64,000 nucleotides of DNA, taken from assembly GCF_014337215.1 (NCBI RefSeq), contig NZ_CP060635.1, positions 2,369,501-2,433,500 on the forward strand. Reading direction: 5' to 3'. The notes beneath the pieces were generated by a model, which did not search any database, was not told where the DNA came from, and worked only from the letters and a program-made list of their open reading frames with translations. The DNA is from Wansuia hejianensis. Its GTDB lineage: Bacteria > Bacillota > Clostridia > Lachnospirales > Lachnospiraceae. A program made the position numbers and the translations under genes. The first letter of the stretch is position 1. Every line of letters starts with the position of its first letter. Below, one piece after another: positions 41,907 to 49,267 of this stretch.

Positions 41907-43364
41907 TTATTTCATCAGCGCCTCCAGCTCTGCCTTTGTTCCCTCATACCAGCTCTCAAAAGACTCGTCGCTGACAAATTCTCCTGCCGCCTCTTCCAGG
42001 GACATTCCCGCCTGCAGCCGTTCAACTACAGCCGCCCTGTCCTCCGCTGCCTTGTCAGACATGGAGTATTCCAGAATGCTGCGGGCGCTGGTTCCATTTT
42101 CAAATGCTTTCGTTGTATATAGCGTATTCTGATTCACGGTATTGATTGCCGCCGAGATGATTGAAAGCATATTCCCTTCCGGCAGGGAAGCATTGGCCTG
42201 TATCTTCTCTACGTCGTTGGCGCTCTTTGTCACCGGAAGATATCCGGAAGCAACAGAAAAGCGGATATTCCGTTCGTCTTCGGTAAACCATTTCAGGAAC
42301 TGGACGGAAGCGTAAATCTGTTTTTCGTCGGTATTTGTCACGACCATCCCGGCTCCCTGCTGAACGGCAAAGGCTTCTCCGCCTTCAAACTGCGGGCATT
42401 CCATCACTTCCATATTGATCGGATAGCTCTCTGTGTCATTCAGAACCACTTCATCCGGGAAAAATGTTGCCCCGGAGGAAGAGCCTACAAATGCTATAAT
42501 ATTTCCCGTCTTAATATCATCGCTGCGGAATCTTCCTGATGCCGCGAAATACCCCTTCACAAAGGGTACATAATAATTATCCCAGATCTTTCGTATCGTT
42601 TCCTGGTCAAAATTCAACACCGGTTTGCCGTCCTTAACGGAAAACAGCTCAACTCCCAGCTGCTTGCCGCCGATCAGAAAATAATTGGCCATCGCGTCAC
42701 GGCCAAAGAAGGCTTTTCCGTCCTCCGGTTCTTCCGTCAGGCTATCAGTCCATTCATAATAAGCTTTCGCCGTCTCAGTAATCCCTTCGACCGTTTTCAG
42801 ATTCTCCAGCTTCGCTCCCGTTGCCTGTGCGAATTTATCCCAGTCCGTCTTGTTCAGCATGAAAATCTCTGTAGACTTGGCAATGGGAAAGATCTTCAAA
42901 CTCCCATCCTCTGAGAACTCACCTTCTTCTATGTAACTGTCCACAAAACGTCCCTGTTCTTCCTCGGACAAATAGGGCTTTAAATCCACTGCATAGCCAA
43001 GCTTGTCAACCGCATAGGCCGTATCCGCGTAAGCCGCAAATATACTGGGAAGTTCACTGGCCCCGACCTTGTGGTTCACAGAATCCAGCACGCTGTTTTC
43101 CAGATCGTTCACATTCCCCTGGCTGTATCCTTCCACTACGATTCCCTGTTCTTTCCCGACAGTCTCATTGAACTCTTTGACAAGTTCGTCAAACGCTTCC
43201 AGCTGTGCGCCGTTGTAATAATGCCACACGGTTACAGGAGTGGGATTATCAGGGTCCAGTTTTACCGCTGCCTGTCCTCCTTCTTCCGGTGCAGAACCGC
43301 AGCCGCCCAGGATGAGACTCAACACAAGCCCCGTACATATGATTTTGCGTTTACAACCCTTCAT
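41907..43364 (-). CDS. Orphan extracellular solute-binding lipoprotein (family 1, sugar-type)
   Basis: A 485-residue exported lipoprotein. The signal peptide ends in the lipobox LILGGC with C22. The start at 43364 (MKGCKRK) follows GAGAGGGA, in preference to an ATG nine codons upstream. The mature part has the family 1 pattern (TPVTVWHYYNGAQLEAFDELVKEF near the start, then VVTNTDEKQIYASVQFLKWFTEDERN). No ABC permease or ATPase lies beside it. Its only partner is the GGDEF-EAL sensor downstream, so a role in ligand sensing for cyclic di-GMP signalling, not transport, is likely. Confidence 0.88.
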   Translation of the reverse strand: MKGCKRKIICTGLVLSLILGGCGSAPEEGGQAAVKLDPDNPTPVTVWHYYNGAQLEAFDELVKEFNETVGKEQGIVVEGYSQGNVNDLENSVLDSVNHKVGASELPSIFAAYADTAYAVDKLGYAVDLKPYLSEEEQGRFVDSYIEEGEFSEDGSLKIFPIAKSTEIFMLNKTDWDKFAQATGAKLENLKTVEGITETAKAYYEWTDSLTEEPEDGKAFFGRDAMANYFLIGGKQLGVELFSVKDGKPVLNFDQETIRKIWDNYYVPFVKGYFAASGRFRSDDIKTGNIIAFVGSSSGATFFPDEVVLNDTESYPINMEVMECPQFEGGEAFAVQQGAGMVVTNTDEKQIYASVQFLKWFTEDERNIRFSVASGYLPVTKSANDVEKIQANASLPEGNMLSIISAAINTVNQNTLYTTKAFENGTSARSILEYSMSDKAAEDRAAVVERLQAGMSLEEAAGEFVSDESFESWYEGTKAELEALMK

Positions 43365-43532
43365 TTCACAATCCCTCTCTTTTTCCTCCATATTTAAAAA
43401 ACTGTACTTCTGCTATTTTACCACTAGCCCCTCCATTAAACAACTGCTTACGTAAAAAAAGCGCCCCGATTACTTATGTAATACAAATATATATCACAAT
43501 AAGAATACCACCGGCCATTTCTGACTGGTGGT

Positions 43533-43748
43533 TCAGTTTCTGTTTTGTGTATAGATTTCGTCGTAAATTCTTTGGGCTTTATTGCCCCAGGCGTTTAAGA
43601 GATAGTCATCATCAAAACCCTGGTAAGGAATCAACGCACCCAACGGTAACAATATTTCGTCAAGATTATCTGTTTCAACTATAGCTACTGCATCCGTCTT
43701 GAAATTCTACTGCAAAAATTCTTTCTGTTCTTCATTCAAGTTTAACAA
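43533..43748 (-). pseudogene. Small broken gene with in-frame stop (immunity-like size)
   Basis: From a TTG (43748) preceded by AGGAGGTGATAGGA the frame reads LLNLNEEQKEFLQ, a TAG, then NFKTDAVAIVETDNLDEILL and on to a TGA at 43533. Without the TAG it would be a ~70-residue acidic protein. Immediately upstream, overlapping its ribosome binding site, is the tail of another frame (GDHCIVTYNPDTGELIQTNR, stop at 43755-43757). The pairing of a protein tail and a small acidic gene resembles a toxin/immunity remnant, but neither family was recognised. Confidence 0.4.
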
Positions 43749-44124
43749 TTCCTATCACCTCCTATTCGTCTGAATCAATTCTCCAGTATCCGGATTATAA
43801 GTAACGATACAATGATCCCCACAAACCGCCGGCTCTTGCGGCCTTTTGCATCAGTAACAACCTTTTCCGGCATTTACCGCACTGACATATCCTTTATACA
43901 ACCTATCGTTATTCATTTTAGTATTTTGTATTTTTTTATGAACTTTTGTTTACCCTTGAGTTTCCGCAAAATATAATTCTGAAAGAGTAAAATCTCCCCA
44001 AGATGCCAATCTATCAAATTTCTGAATGTGACAGATTGACAGATTTGGGATTAGAGGCACTTTAATAAGACCCGCCTGACCGGACTTTGGGAGAACAATT
44101 TTTTTATCTATTTAAGCAACCAGC

Positions 44125-44413
44125 TTAAGTCAGAGTTGACAGTAAGCCGGGCGCTTCGTCCGGAACCGAGCCTGACGCCTTCTTTTGCATACGATAGTAT
44201 GCCGGGATGCCTTTAGCCAGTCGGTAATAGCAGAAGAAAATTTTTTCCTTTACAGGATCTGCTGTTTTTATAATTGCGACCTTTAATGCGTTGGATTCTG
44301 TTCCATTCCAAACGCTGCCTTGCCAAAGAGTGCAGCACCCTGTTCTATCGCATCAAAAGTAATGGTATTGGCTGATTTATAATCCTTTTTAGCAGATGAG
44401 TGTATTCTGGAAA
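44125..44413 (-). pseudogene. Frameshifted remnant of an unrecognised island gene
   Basis: One frame reads RIHSSAKKDYKSANTITFD and continues AIEQGAALFGK. The adjacent frame continues GSVWNGTESNALKVAIIK...FFCYYRLAKGIPAYYRM and ends LLSTLT before a TAA. The two pieces join across a frameshift near 44320, giving a coherent ~90-residue coding segment with no start. I do not recognise the family. The rest of 43392-44430 holds no other feature I can support. Confidence 0.4.
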
Positions 44414-44430
44414 ATATGCTGACCGCAGAA

Positions 44431-45210
44431 TCAATCCATATAAAACTGTTGGTCACACCAATGCTTAAAATGAAACGGGTGATCTTCAGTTAGATACTCA
44501 TCGGAATACAGGAAAGTGATTATATCCATATCATCAAACATGTTGAATACCCAATCTTCCATATCATCCAGTTCCTCGTTGTCAACAAGATCATCCGCAC
44601 CTGCGCTGATTTCGATAAGCGCCTGCGCTTCTTCATTGCACAAATATATGAGCAGTTCTTCCAAAATGCTATGAACAGTCATCGGTATCTCATGCTTTGC
44701 CCTCCATCTTAATTGGAGAAGAACGCATTTCATTTTATAGAGAAAGTCATAGTCATACCTCATCAAGAACTGTGGAGGGAGCTCCTCAGAAATGAATGAC
44801 GTACTCAGTTGGCCGATATGTGAACCAGAAGGCATGGATGCAAGATCTGACTGATCCTGATTAATATAATCGAGCAGGATATCGCTTCCTGCTGCAAAAG
44901 CCACGGCGGCTCCCGAACCGTAATTATCTGCAAGGAACTGAGACCAAGCTTCATGATCCCGGTATTCTTCAATCAGAGATTTCTTCTCAACATCTCCTTT
45001 CTTATTAGGAAAATCACGCCAGTTTAGTGCTTTACAAATTCCCCTGCATTTGTCCCGCCGAATGGATTCGCCCGCCTCGTAGCGACACCAGGTTTTTGTA
45101 CCCACCCCAGCTCTCAAGGCAGCTTCCTCTATCGTCAAATTCAGTTCGTTACGCCTTTGCTTAATCTTTCTCGCGAGTTCTTGATCACCTTGAATACTTC
45201 TTTGAGCCAT
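44431..45210 (-). CDS. XRE-family DNA-binding protein with large C-terminal domain
   Basis: A 259-residue protein. Residues 12-62 form a Cro/C1-type helix-turn-helix (LNLTIEEAALRAGVGTKTWCRYEAGE). The remaining ~190 residues are acidic and mostly helical, ending FHFKHWCDQQFYMD; this domain is not recognised. No transmembrane or enzymatic signature is visible. It is the only intact regulator of the island and is preceded by its own AT-rich upstream region (45211-45400). Confidence 0.85.
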   Translation of the reverse strand: MAQRSIQGDQELARKIKQRRNELNLTIEEAALRAGVGTKTWCRYEAGESIRRDKCRGICKALNWRDFPNKKGDVEKKSLIEEYRDHEAWSQFLADNYGSGAAVAFAAGSDILLDYINQDQSDLASMPSGSHIGQLSTSFISEELPPQFLMRYDYDFLYKMKCVLLQLRWRAKHEIPMTVHSILEELLIYLCNEEAQALIEISAGADDLVDNEELDDMEDWVFNMFDDMDIITFLYSDEYLTEDHPFHFKHWCDQQFYMD

Positions 45211-45405
45211 TTTTGCTTTTCCCTCCCGCTTTTCTGACCTGTCAATTTACTATCAGTATGTCATAATAAAAATGTACTGTCAATATAAAACACACTTTTC
45301 ACACTCTATACACCATTATCCCCGATTTTTGAGATTCCAGGAAGTTGACGGATTATTCACCATTTACCTCCTAAATATGTAATGAGTCCATCCTGGCAGT
45401 ATAGA

Positions 45406-45437
45406 AAAATGCTACGGCAACCTTACCGTAGCATTTT
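45406..45437. terminator. Bidirectional terminator in the island
   Basis: AAAATGCTACGG-CAACCTTA-CCGTAGCATTTT has a 12-bp perfect stem with A and T flanks. It lies downstream of rhuM (minus) and upstream of the XRE gene. The rest of 45211-45525 holds no supported gene. Confidence 0.88.
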
Positions 45438-45525
45438 ATCATGTTATTTGTCGTTAATATACCCTAATCGGCATTTTCCGCTTACAAGAGCTTAGGCACC
45501 CGTATGTCAAGTCCAAGACAAAAAA

Positions 45526-46518
45526 TTAATTCTTTTCTTCCAACCTATGTAATTTTTCTATGCTTTCAAGAAAATGATACTCTACAGGAGAAAGGGAATC
45601 TTCCTGCTTTTTCCGATATTTCTTATATTCTCCATGCGCTTTCTCAAGAGCTTGTTTATGAGTAACCCTTCCTTTCGTAGTTAAAATATCCCTTCTTGTC
45701 ATTTTTAGATAATCATCAATCGTTTCCAACCAGTCCTTCATATACATCGGCTCTTGATTTAGGGCATGGACTTCCGCAATATCCAAATATGCTGTCACAA
45801 TTTTATTTAATGCATCTATTTCTTTTTCATTTAAATAATTCTTTGCAACCTCTACATCAGAACGTTTGATTTCTTTTCCAGCCCACGCCGTTAATCCCAT
45901 ATTATTCTTTTCCGCATCTGCCCGCTGATAGATTATTTCTGCTGCCGTGTGTTTGTGAGCCGCCCAATGCATTTTATTCTGTACCTGTTTAAAAAATAAA
46001 ATCGAGTTCTCAGCCTTCGGGTCATAATCAATGCTGGTTGCATATATTTCCAGCACTTTTCTCCAAAATACTTTTTCAGAAGAACGAATATCACGGATAC
46101 GCTCCAATAATTCATCAAAATAGTTCCCGCCTCCAAGATTCTTAAGACGATCATCATCTAATGCGAACCCTTTTTTCATATATTCTTTCAAAATTGAAGT
46201 TGCCCATATTCTAAATTGTGTCCCTCTCAGGGATTTTACCCGGTAGCCAACGGAAATGATAACATCTAAATTATAAAAATCTACCTGATAAGTCTTGCCG
46301 TCAGAAGCAGTGTAGGCAAATTTTGCCCAAACTGTCTCTTTTACCAATTCTCCTTCTTTAAAAATATTTCTTACATGTTTTCCAATTACACTTTTATCTC
46401 GTTGAAATAATTCAGCCATCTGATCTATGGAAAGCCAAACCGTATCATGATCAAATGTTACTTCTATTTTTGTGACTCCATCTTCTGCAGTATACATAAG
46501 TATGTTTGACTGTGGCAT
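45526..46518 (-). CDS. rhuM: RhuM-family protein
   Basis: A 330-residue protein of the virulence RhuM family. The N-terminal part (VWLSIDQMAELFQRDKSVIGKHVRNIF, about 27-53, shortened here) resembles a phage antirepressor/Bro-N-like DNA-binding region. The family blocks QVDFYNLDVIISVGYRVKS, RGTQFRIWAT and the C-terminal FLESIEKL follow. RhuM genes travel on pathogenicity and restriction-modification islands; the biochemical role is not established. GGAGAG precedes the ATG. It is intact, while the neighbouring helicase is broken. Confidence 0.93.
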   Translation of the reverse strand: MPQSNILMYTAEDGVTKIEVTFDHDTVWLSIDQMAELFQRDKSVIGKHVRNIFKEGELVKETVWAKFAYTASDGKTYQVDFYNLDVIISVGYRVKSLRGTQFRIWATSILKEYMKKGFALDDDRLKNLGGGNYFDELLERIRDIRSSEKVFWRKVLEIYATSIDYDPKAENSILFFKQVQNKMHWAAHKHTAAEIIYQRADAEKNNMGLTAWAGKEIKRSDVEVAKNYLNEKEIDALNKIVTAYLDIAEVHALNQEPMYMKDWLETIDDYLKMTRRDILTTKGRVTHKQALEKAHGEYKKYRKKQEDSLSPVEYHFLESIEKLHRLEEKN

Positions 46519-46560
46519 ATTCTCTCCTCTATTAAAACAAATAGCAATTTATTAACGCTA

Positions 46561-47463
46561 TTATAGCCCGTTATGATACTTCATATCTGTTACATATTTT
46601 CCTATTTGTTCTACAAACAATTGATCAACTTTATACTTTTTAGAAAGATTTTTGCTTGTTTCTTTGTCATCGATCAAATCTTCAATAATTTTCAAAACTT
46701 TGCCTATAGCAATATTCGTTTTAAATTCTGGACTTCCAAGTAATTCTGATATTTCCACCAAATTCAGCACGAATTTTTTTGATTCTTTCGTCATGACAGG
46801 CGACTGCCATAGATTTGTTGTGCAACATCTCCGTTCACTATCGTCATTTTGCAATTCATTGAAGACGTATAGTGCCAAGTCATCCCAATCATATTTTTTA
46901 CCGTCTGCTTTGCGCAACTCTCTATATTTTTCATACACTTCAAAAATCCATTTTCTATTTTCACGTTTAATATTTGCAGATGCACGCCCAATACGTTCCG
47001 CTTCTTTATACTCAGCAAAACCAGAGAACCCAAATCTTTCTATAAATGTAATTTCCTCAATAAAAAAATCTATGGAATACTTAAAAGTTGTTTCTGCCGG
47101 ATATTTCTTTTTAAAATAATCCACAGCCTGTTCTATATAAGATGCTTTTTCATCTGGACATGCAATTCCGTTTCGATATGGCATTTGCCCGCGACTATTT
47201 AAATAACCACGAGCAAATGTATGATAATTTTCGACCACAAGTTTTTGAGTTTGCTAATCGCTTAGACCACGCATATATTTGACTAACGCCCTATTAAATG
47301 TAACAAGCAGCACCTTACCACCATTAGGAATGTTGGCAAGATGATGAGCACGTAACAAAGCAACGGTCGTTTTTCCGCTTCCTGCCGTTCCTAAAACAAC
47401 AATATGTCCTTTTGCAGGAAGTGCCATAACCTCTTCCTGTTTTCCTCTTGGTTTGATATTCAT
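46561..47463 (-). pseudogene. UvrD/Rep-like helicase remnant with stop codon and internal deletion
   Basis: It starts at ATG 47463 after GGAGGAGAG as MNIKPRGKQEEVMALP, with Walker A LGTAGSGKTT and LLVTFNRALVKYM. A TAG at 47254-47256 interrupts the frame, which then continues as VVENYHTFARGYLN. The Walker B (DEGQD) region is missing: NDDSE is joined out of frame to DVAQQIYGSRLS, a block that normally lies well after it. The last ~80 codons in the other frame (MTKESKKFVLNLVEISELL...) have no clear family. The gene is dead. Confidence 0.85.
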
Positions 47464-47531
47464 TGTTCTCTCCTCCAATACATTTGCACTCGGTAAATAT
47501 TGTATATTCTGGAACATACTACCAGAAAGCA

Positions 47532-48665
47532 TTATTGCAATTCCAACACAATGCAATTTTTGAGTGACATATATTCCCAAATACGATTTCTTTCTTTTGA
47601 ATTCATTTGGACAAGAATACCTTGCTCTTGTAGTAAATCTATCGCTTTTGCCGTTGAATTAAAAGAAAGTCCTGTTCCTTTTGAAGCGTAAGGAATGTTT
47701 GTTATTGGAAATCGCTTAAAATACTCATATACTATGGAAGTACTTCTGGATATCTTGCCTCTTTTTATTAATAGCGCTTCATCCTTTGCTGTTGTATTTT
47801 CATATTGAATCAATGATTCTGCAGATTGTTTCGCTGTTTCTCCTATAGCTTTTACTAAAAACTTAATCCACCGAATATATCCACCGCTATATTGCGTTGT
47901 CCTGAGCAAGTCGAAATATTCGTTTTTATTCTGATATAAATATTCTGAGAAGCATATCAGTGGAAATGTTTCGCTGGTAACGTCATGCAATATCATCGGA
48001 ATTGTTATTCGCCCAACGATGCCGTTGTATTGTTCAAACGGATGAATTATCTCAAACTGATAATGCACTAATGCAGTTTTAATTAAGGGATCAGTATCTT
48101 GGCCATTATATAAATAGTCAAAAATATCGGTCAGTGCTGGTAAAACTTCAGTAGGTGCAGTAGGATTATAGGATTTGATATTCGTTCTAACATTATATAA
48201 AAAGGTCTGTCGATTTCTAACATCAATCGTCTTGTCAACATTATCACCATACAGTGCAATTCCACATAGTTTGCTCAGACTTGGAGCAGAAATCTTCATA
48301 TTTCTCCCTGTCTTATAAGCCAATGCAAGATTAGTAATCGGTACAATATTTTCTTTGCCGCTCCCACGATTAACAAGTACATCTTGGAAAGTAGGGCTAT
48401 CATAATCAATCATTAGAGAATATGCGCACTCTTTTAATAGCATCAATTCACTGAATGCATCTTTATTAGGAGCATATTTAAAGAGCCCCTCCAGAAAACC
48501 AATATTCCGATGTGCCTCAATTAGCAAAGCGGATAGTTCATCATCCATTTTATACATATCTCCATGCGTTAGAGGACGAGGCGTAAATGTGTAATATTTA
48601 AAATTGTTTTTGTTGTGGTCAATATGTTCAATATACTTTCCTGTATAGGACAACATCTTATACAC
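47532..48665 (-). CDS. Fic-family protein with atypical catalytic motif
   Basis: A 377-residue Fic-fold protein. The N-terminal cap (about 30-110) precedes the Fic core. The signature reads HPFEQYNGIVGR (H208 to R219) instead of HPFx[DE]GNGRxxR. The catalytic histidine and final GR remain, but the metal-binding acid is Q and the GNGR arginine is I. The usual inhibitory (S/T)xxxE(G/N) is not obvious. A C-terminal winged helix (about 310-370: PYASKGTGLSFNSTAKAID) closes the protein, typical of longer Fic proteins. Canonical AMPylation is doubtful; another nucleotide chemistry or a binding-only role is possible. Intact in an otherwise decaying island. Confidence 0.88.
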   Translation of the reverse strand: MYKMLSYTGKYIEHIDHNKNNFKYYTFTPRPLTHGDMYKMDDELSALLIEAHRNIGFLEGLFKYAPNKDAFSELMLLKECAYSLMIDYDSPTFQDVLVNRGSGKENIVPITNLALAYKTGRNMKISAPSLSKLCGIALYGDNVDKTIDVRNRQTFLYNVRTNIKSYNPTAPTEVLPALTDIFDYLYNGQDTDPLIKTALVHYQFEIIHPFEQYNGIVGRITIPMILHDVTSETFPLICFSEYLYQNKNEYFDLLRTTQYSGGYIRWIKFLVKAIGETAKQSAESLIQYENTTAKDEALLIKRGKISRSTSIVYEYFKRFPITNIPYASKGTGLSFNSTAKAIDLLQEQGILVQMNSKERNRIWEYMSLKNCIVLELQ

Positions 48666-48762
48666 CTCAATAAAAAATATATTTTTAGTATATCATCAAT
48701 ATTGAAATAAGAAAAGCACCATTCCTTAAATTATTTCAAAATTCAAAGAAATAGTGCAATAT

Positions 48763-48905
48763 AAATTAAATATTGAGTTTCATGACTACGGCATTATTCA
48801 GCTTCAATTCAACACGCACTGGGCATTCCTGACAGCTATATCATGGCACGTGGCGGATGGGGGAATGATGGAGTATTAAAGGCTGTATTTCCAAATTATG
48901 CAACA
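48763..48905 (+). pseudogene. Tyrosine integrase C-terminal remnant abutting tRNA-Leu
   Basis: The segment reads KLNIEFHD, then after a one-base deletion RHYSASIQHALGIPDSYIMA and RGGWGNDGVLKAVF. This is the HxxR catalytic box and following helix of phage/ICE-type tyrosine recombinases (FHDLRHTNAS...HALGIPDxYIMxRGGW). The TTA of HDLRH has become TA. The catalytic tyrosine region is lost. It points at the 3' end of tRNA-Leu (48945), a common integration site. The remainder of 48666-48944 shows no other gene. Confidence 0.82.
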
Positions 48906-48913
48906 CAAAATAG

Positions 48914-48938
48914 AAAAGAGCCCGTAAATACAGGCTCT
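48914..48938 (-). terminator. Terminator of the tRNA-Tyr/tRNA-Leu transcript
   Basis: Minus strand: AGAGCC-TGTATTTACG-GGCTCT followed by TTTTCTATTTT. It lies 7 bases after the tRNA-Leu 3' end. Confidence 0.85.
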
Positions 48939-48944
48939 ATAGGA

Positions 48945-49030
48945 TGCCGGCGACCGGAATCGAACCGGTACGGGTATTACTACCCACGGGATTTTAAGTC
49001 CCGGGCGTCTGCCAGTTCCGCCACGCCGGC
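48945..49030 (-). tRNA. tRNA-Leu (anticodon TAA)
   Basis: Minus-strand cloverleaf of 86 bases with a long variable arm, as expected for Leu. Acceptor GCCGGCG/CGCCGGC, anticodon arm GGGA-CTTAAAA-TCCC, T-arm GGTTCGATTCC. The 3' end faces the integrase remnant. Confidence 0.95.
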
Positions 49031-49033
49031 AGA

Positions 49034-49115
49034 TGGACGGAGGTGGATTCGAACCACCGAAGCAATTTGCAGCAGATTTACAGTCTGTCCCCTTTGGCCA
49101 CTCGGGAATCCGTCC
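49034..49115 (-). tRNA. tRNA-Tyr (anticodon GTA)
   Basis: Minus-strand cloverleaf of 82 bases with long variable arm. Acceptor GGACGGA/TCCGTCC, anticodon arm CAGA-CTGTAAA-TCTG, T-arm GGTTCGAATCC. It is upstream of tRNA-Leu by 3 bases, in one transcript. Confidence 0.95.
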
Positions 49116-49267
49116 ATGCTGATGTCAAAATTATACAACTCTGACAAGATGATATTATAACTTATTTTATCTGCAATTGCAAGCCCTTTTTCAGCCACAG
49201 TCCCAGCTTTCGGGACCTCCTGAGTCCCGCACACCGGGCTGCGTCCAAAAAGAGCCTGCAGTCAATT

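Noticed and set aside
45317..45364. 15-codon peptide gene (MVNNPSTSWNLKNRG) with AGGAGG on the minus strand
   Set aside because: The ribosome binding site is perfect but only three bases from the ATG, the peptide is tiny and no family is known; a chance frame in the island is as likely.
49135..49267. Terminator after the amylase gene
   Set aside because: A CGGGAC/GTCCCG stem is present but has no U tract and weak stability; I could not choose it over chance.
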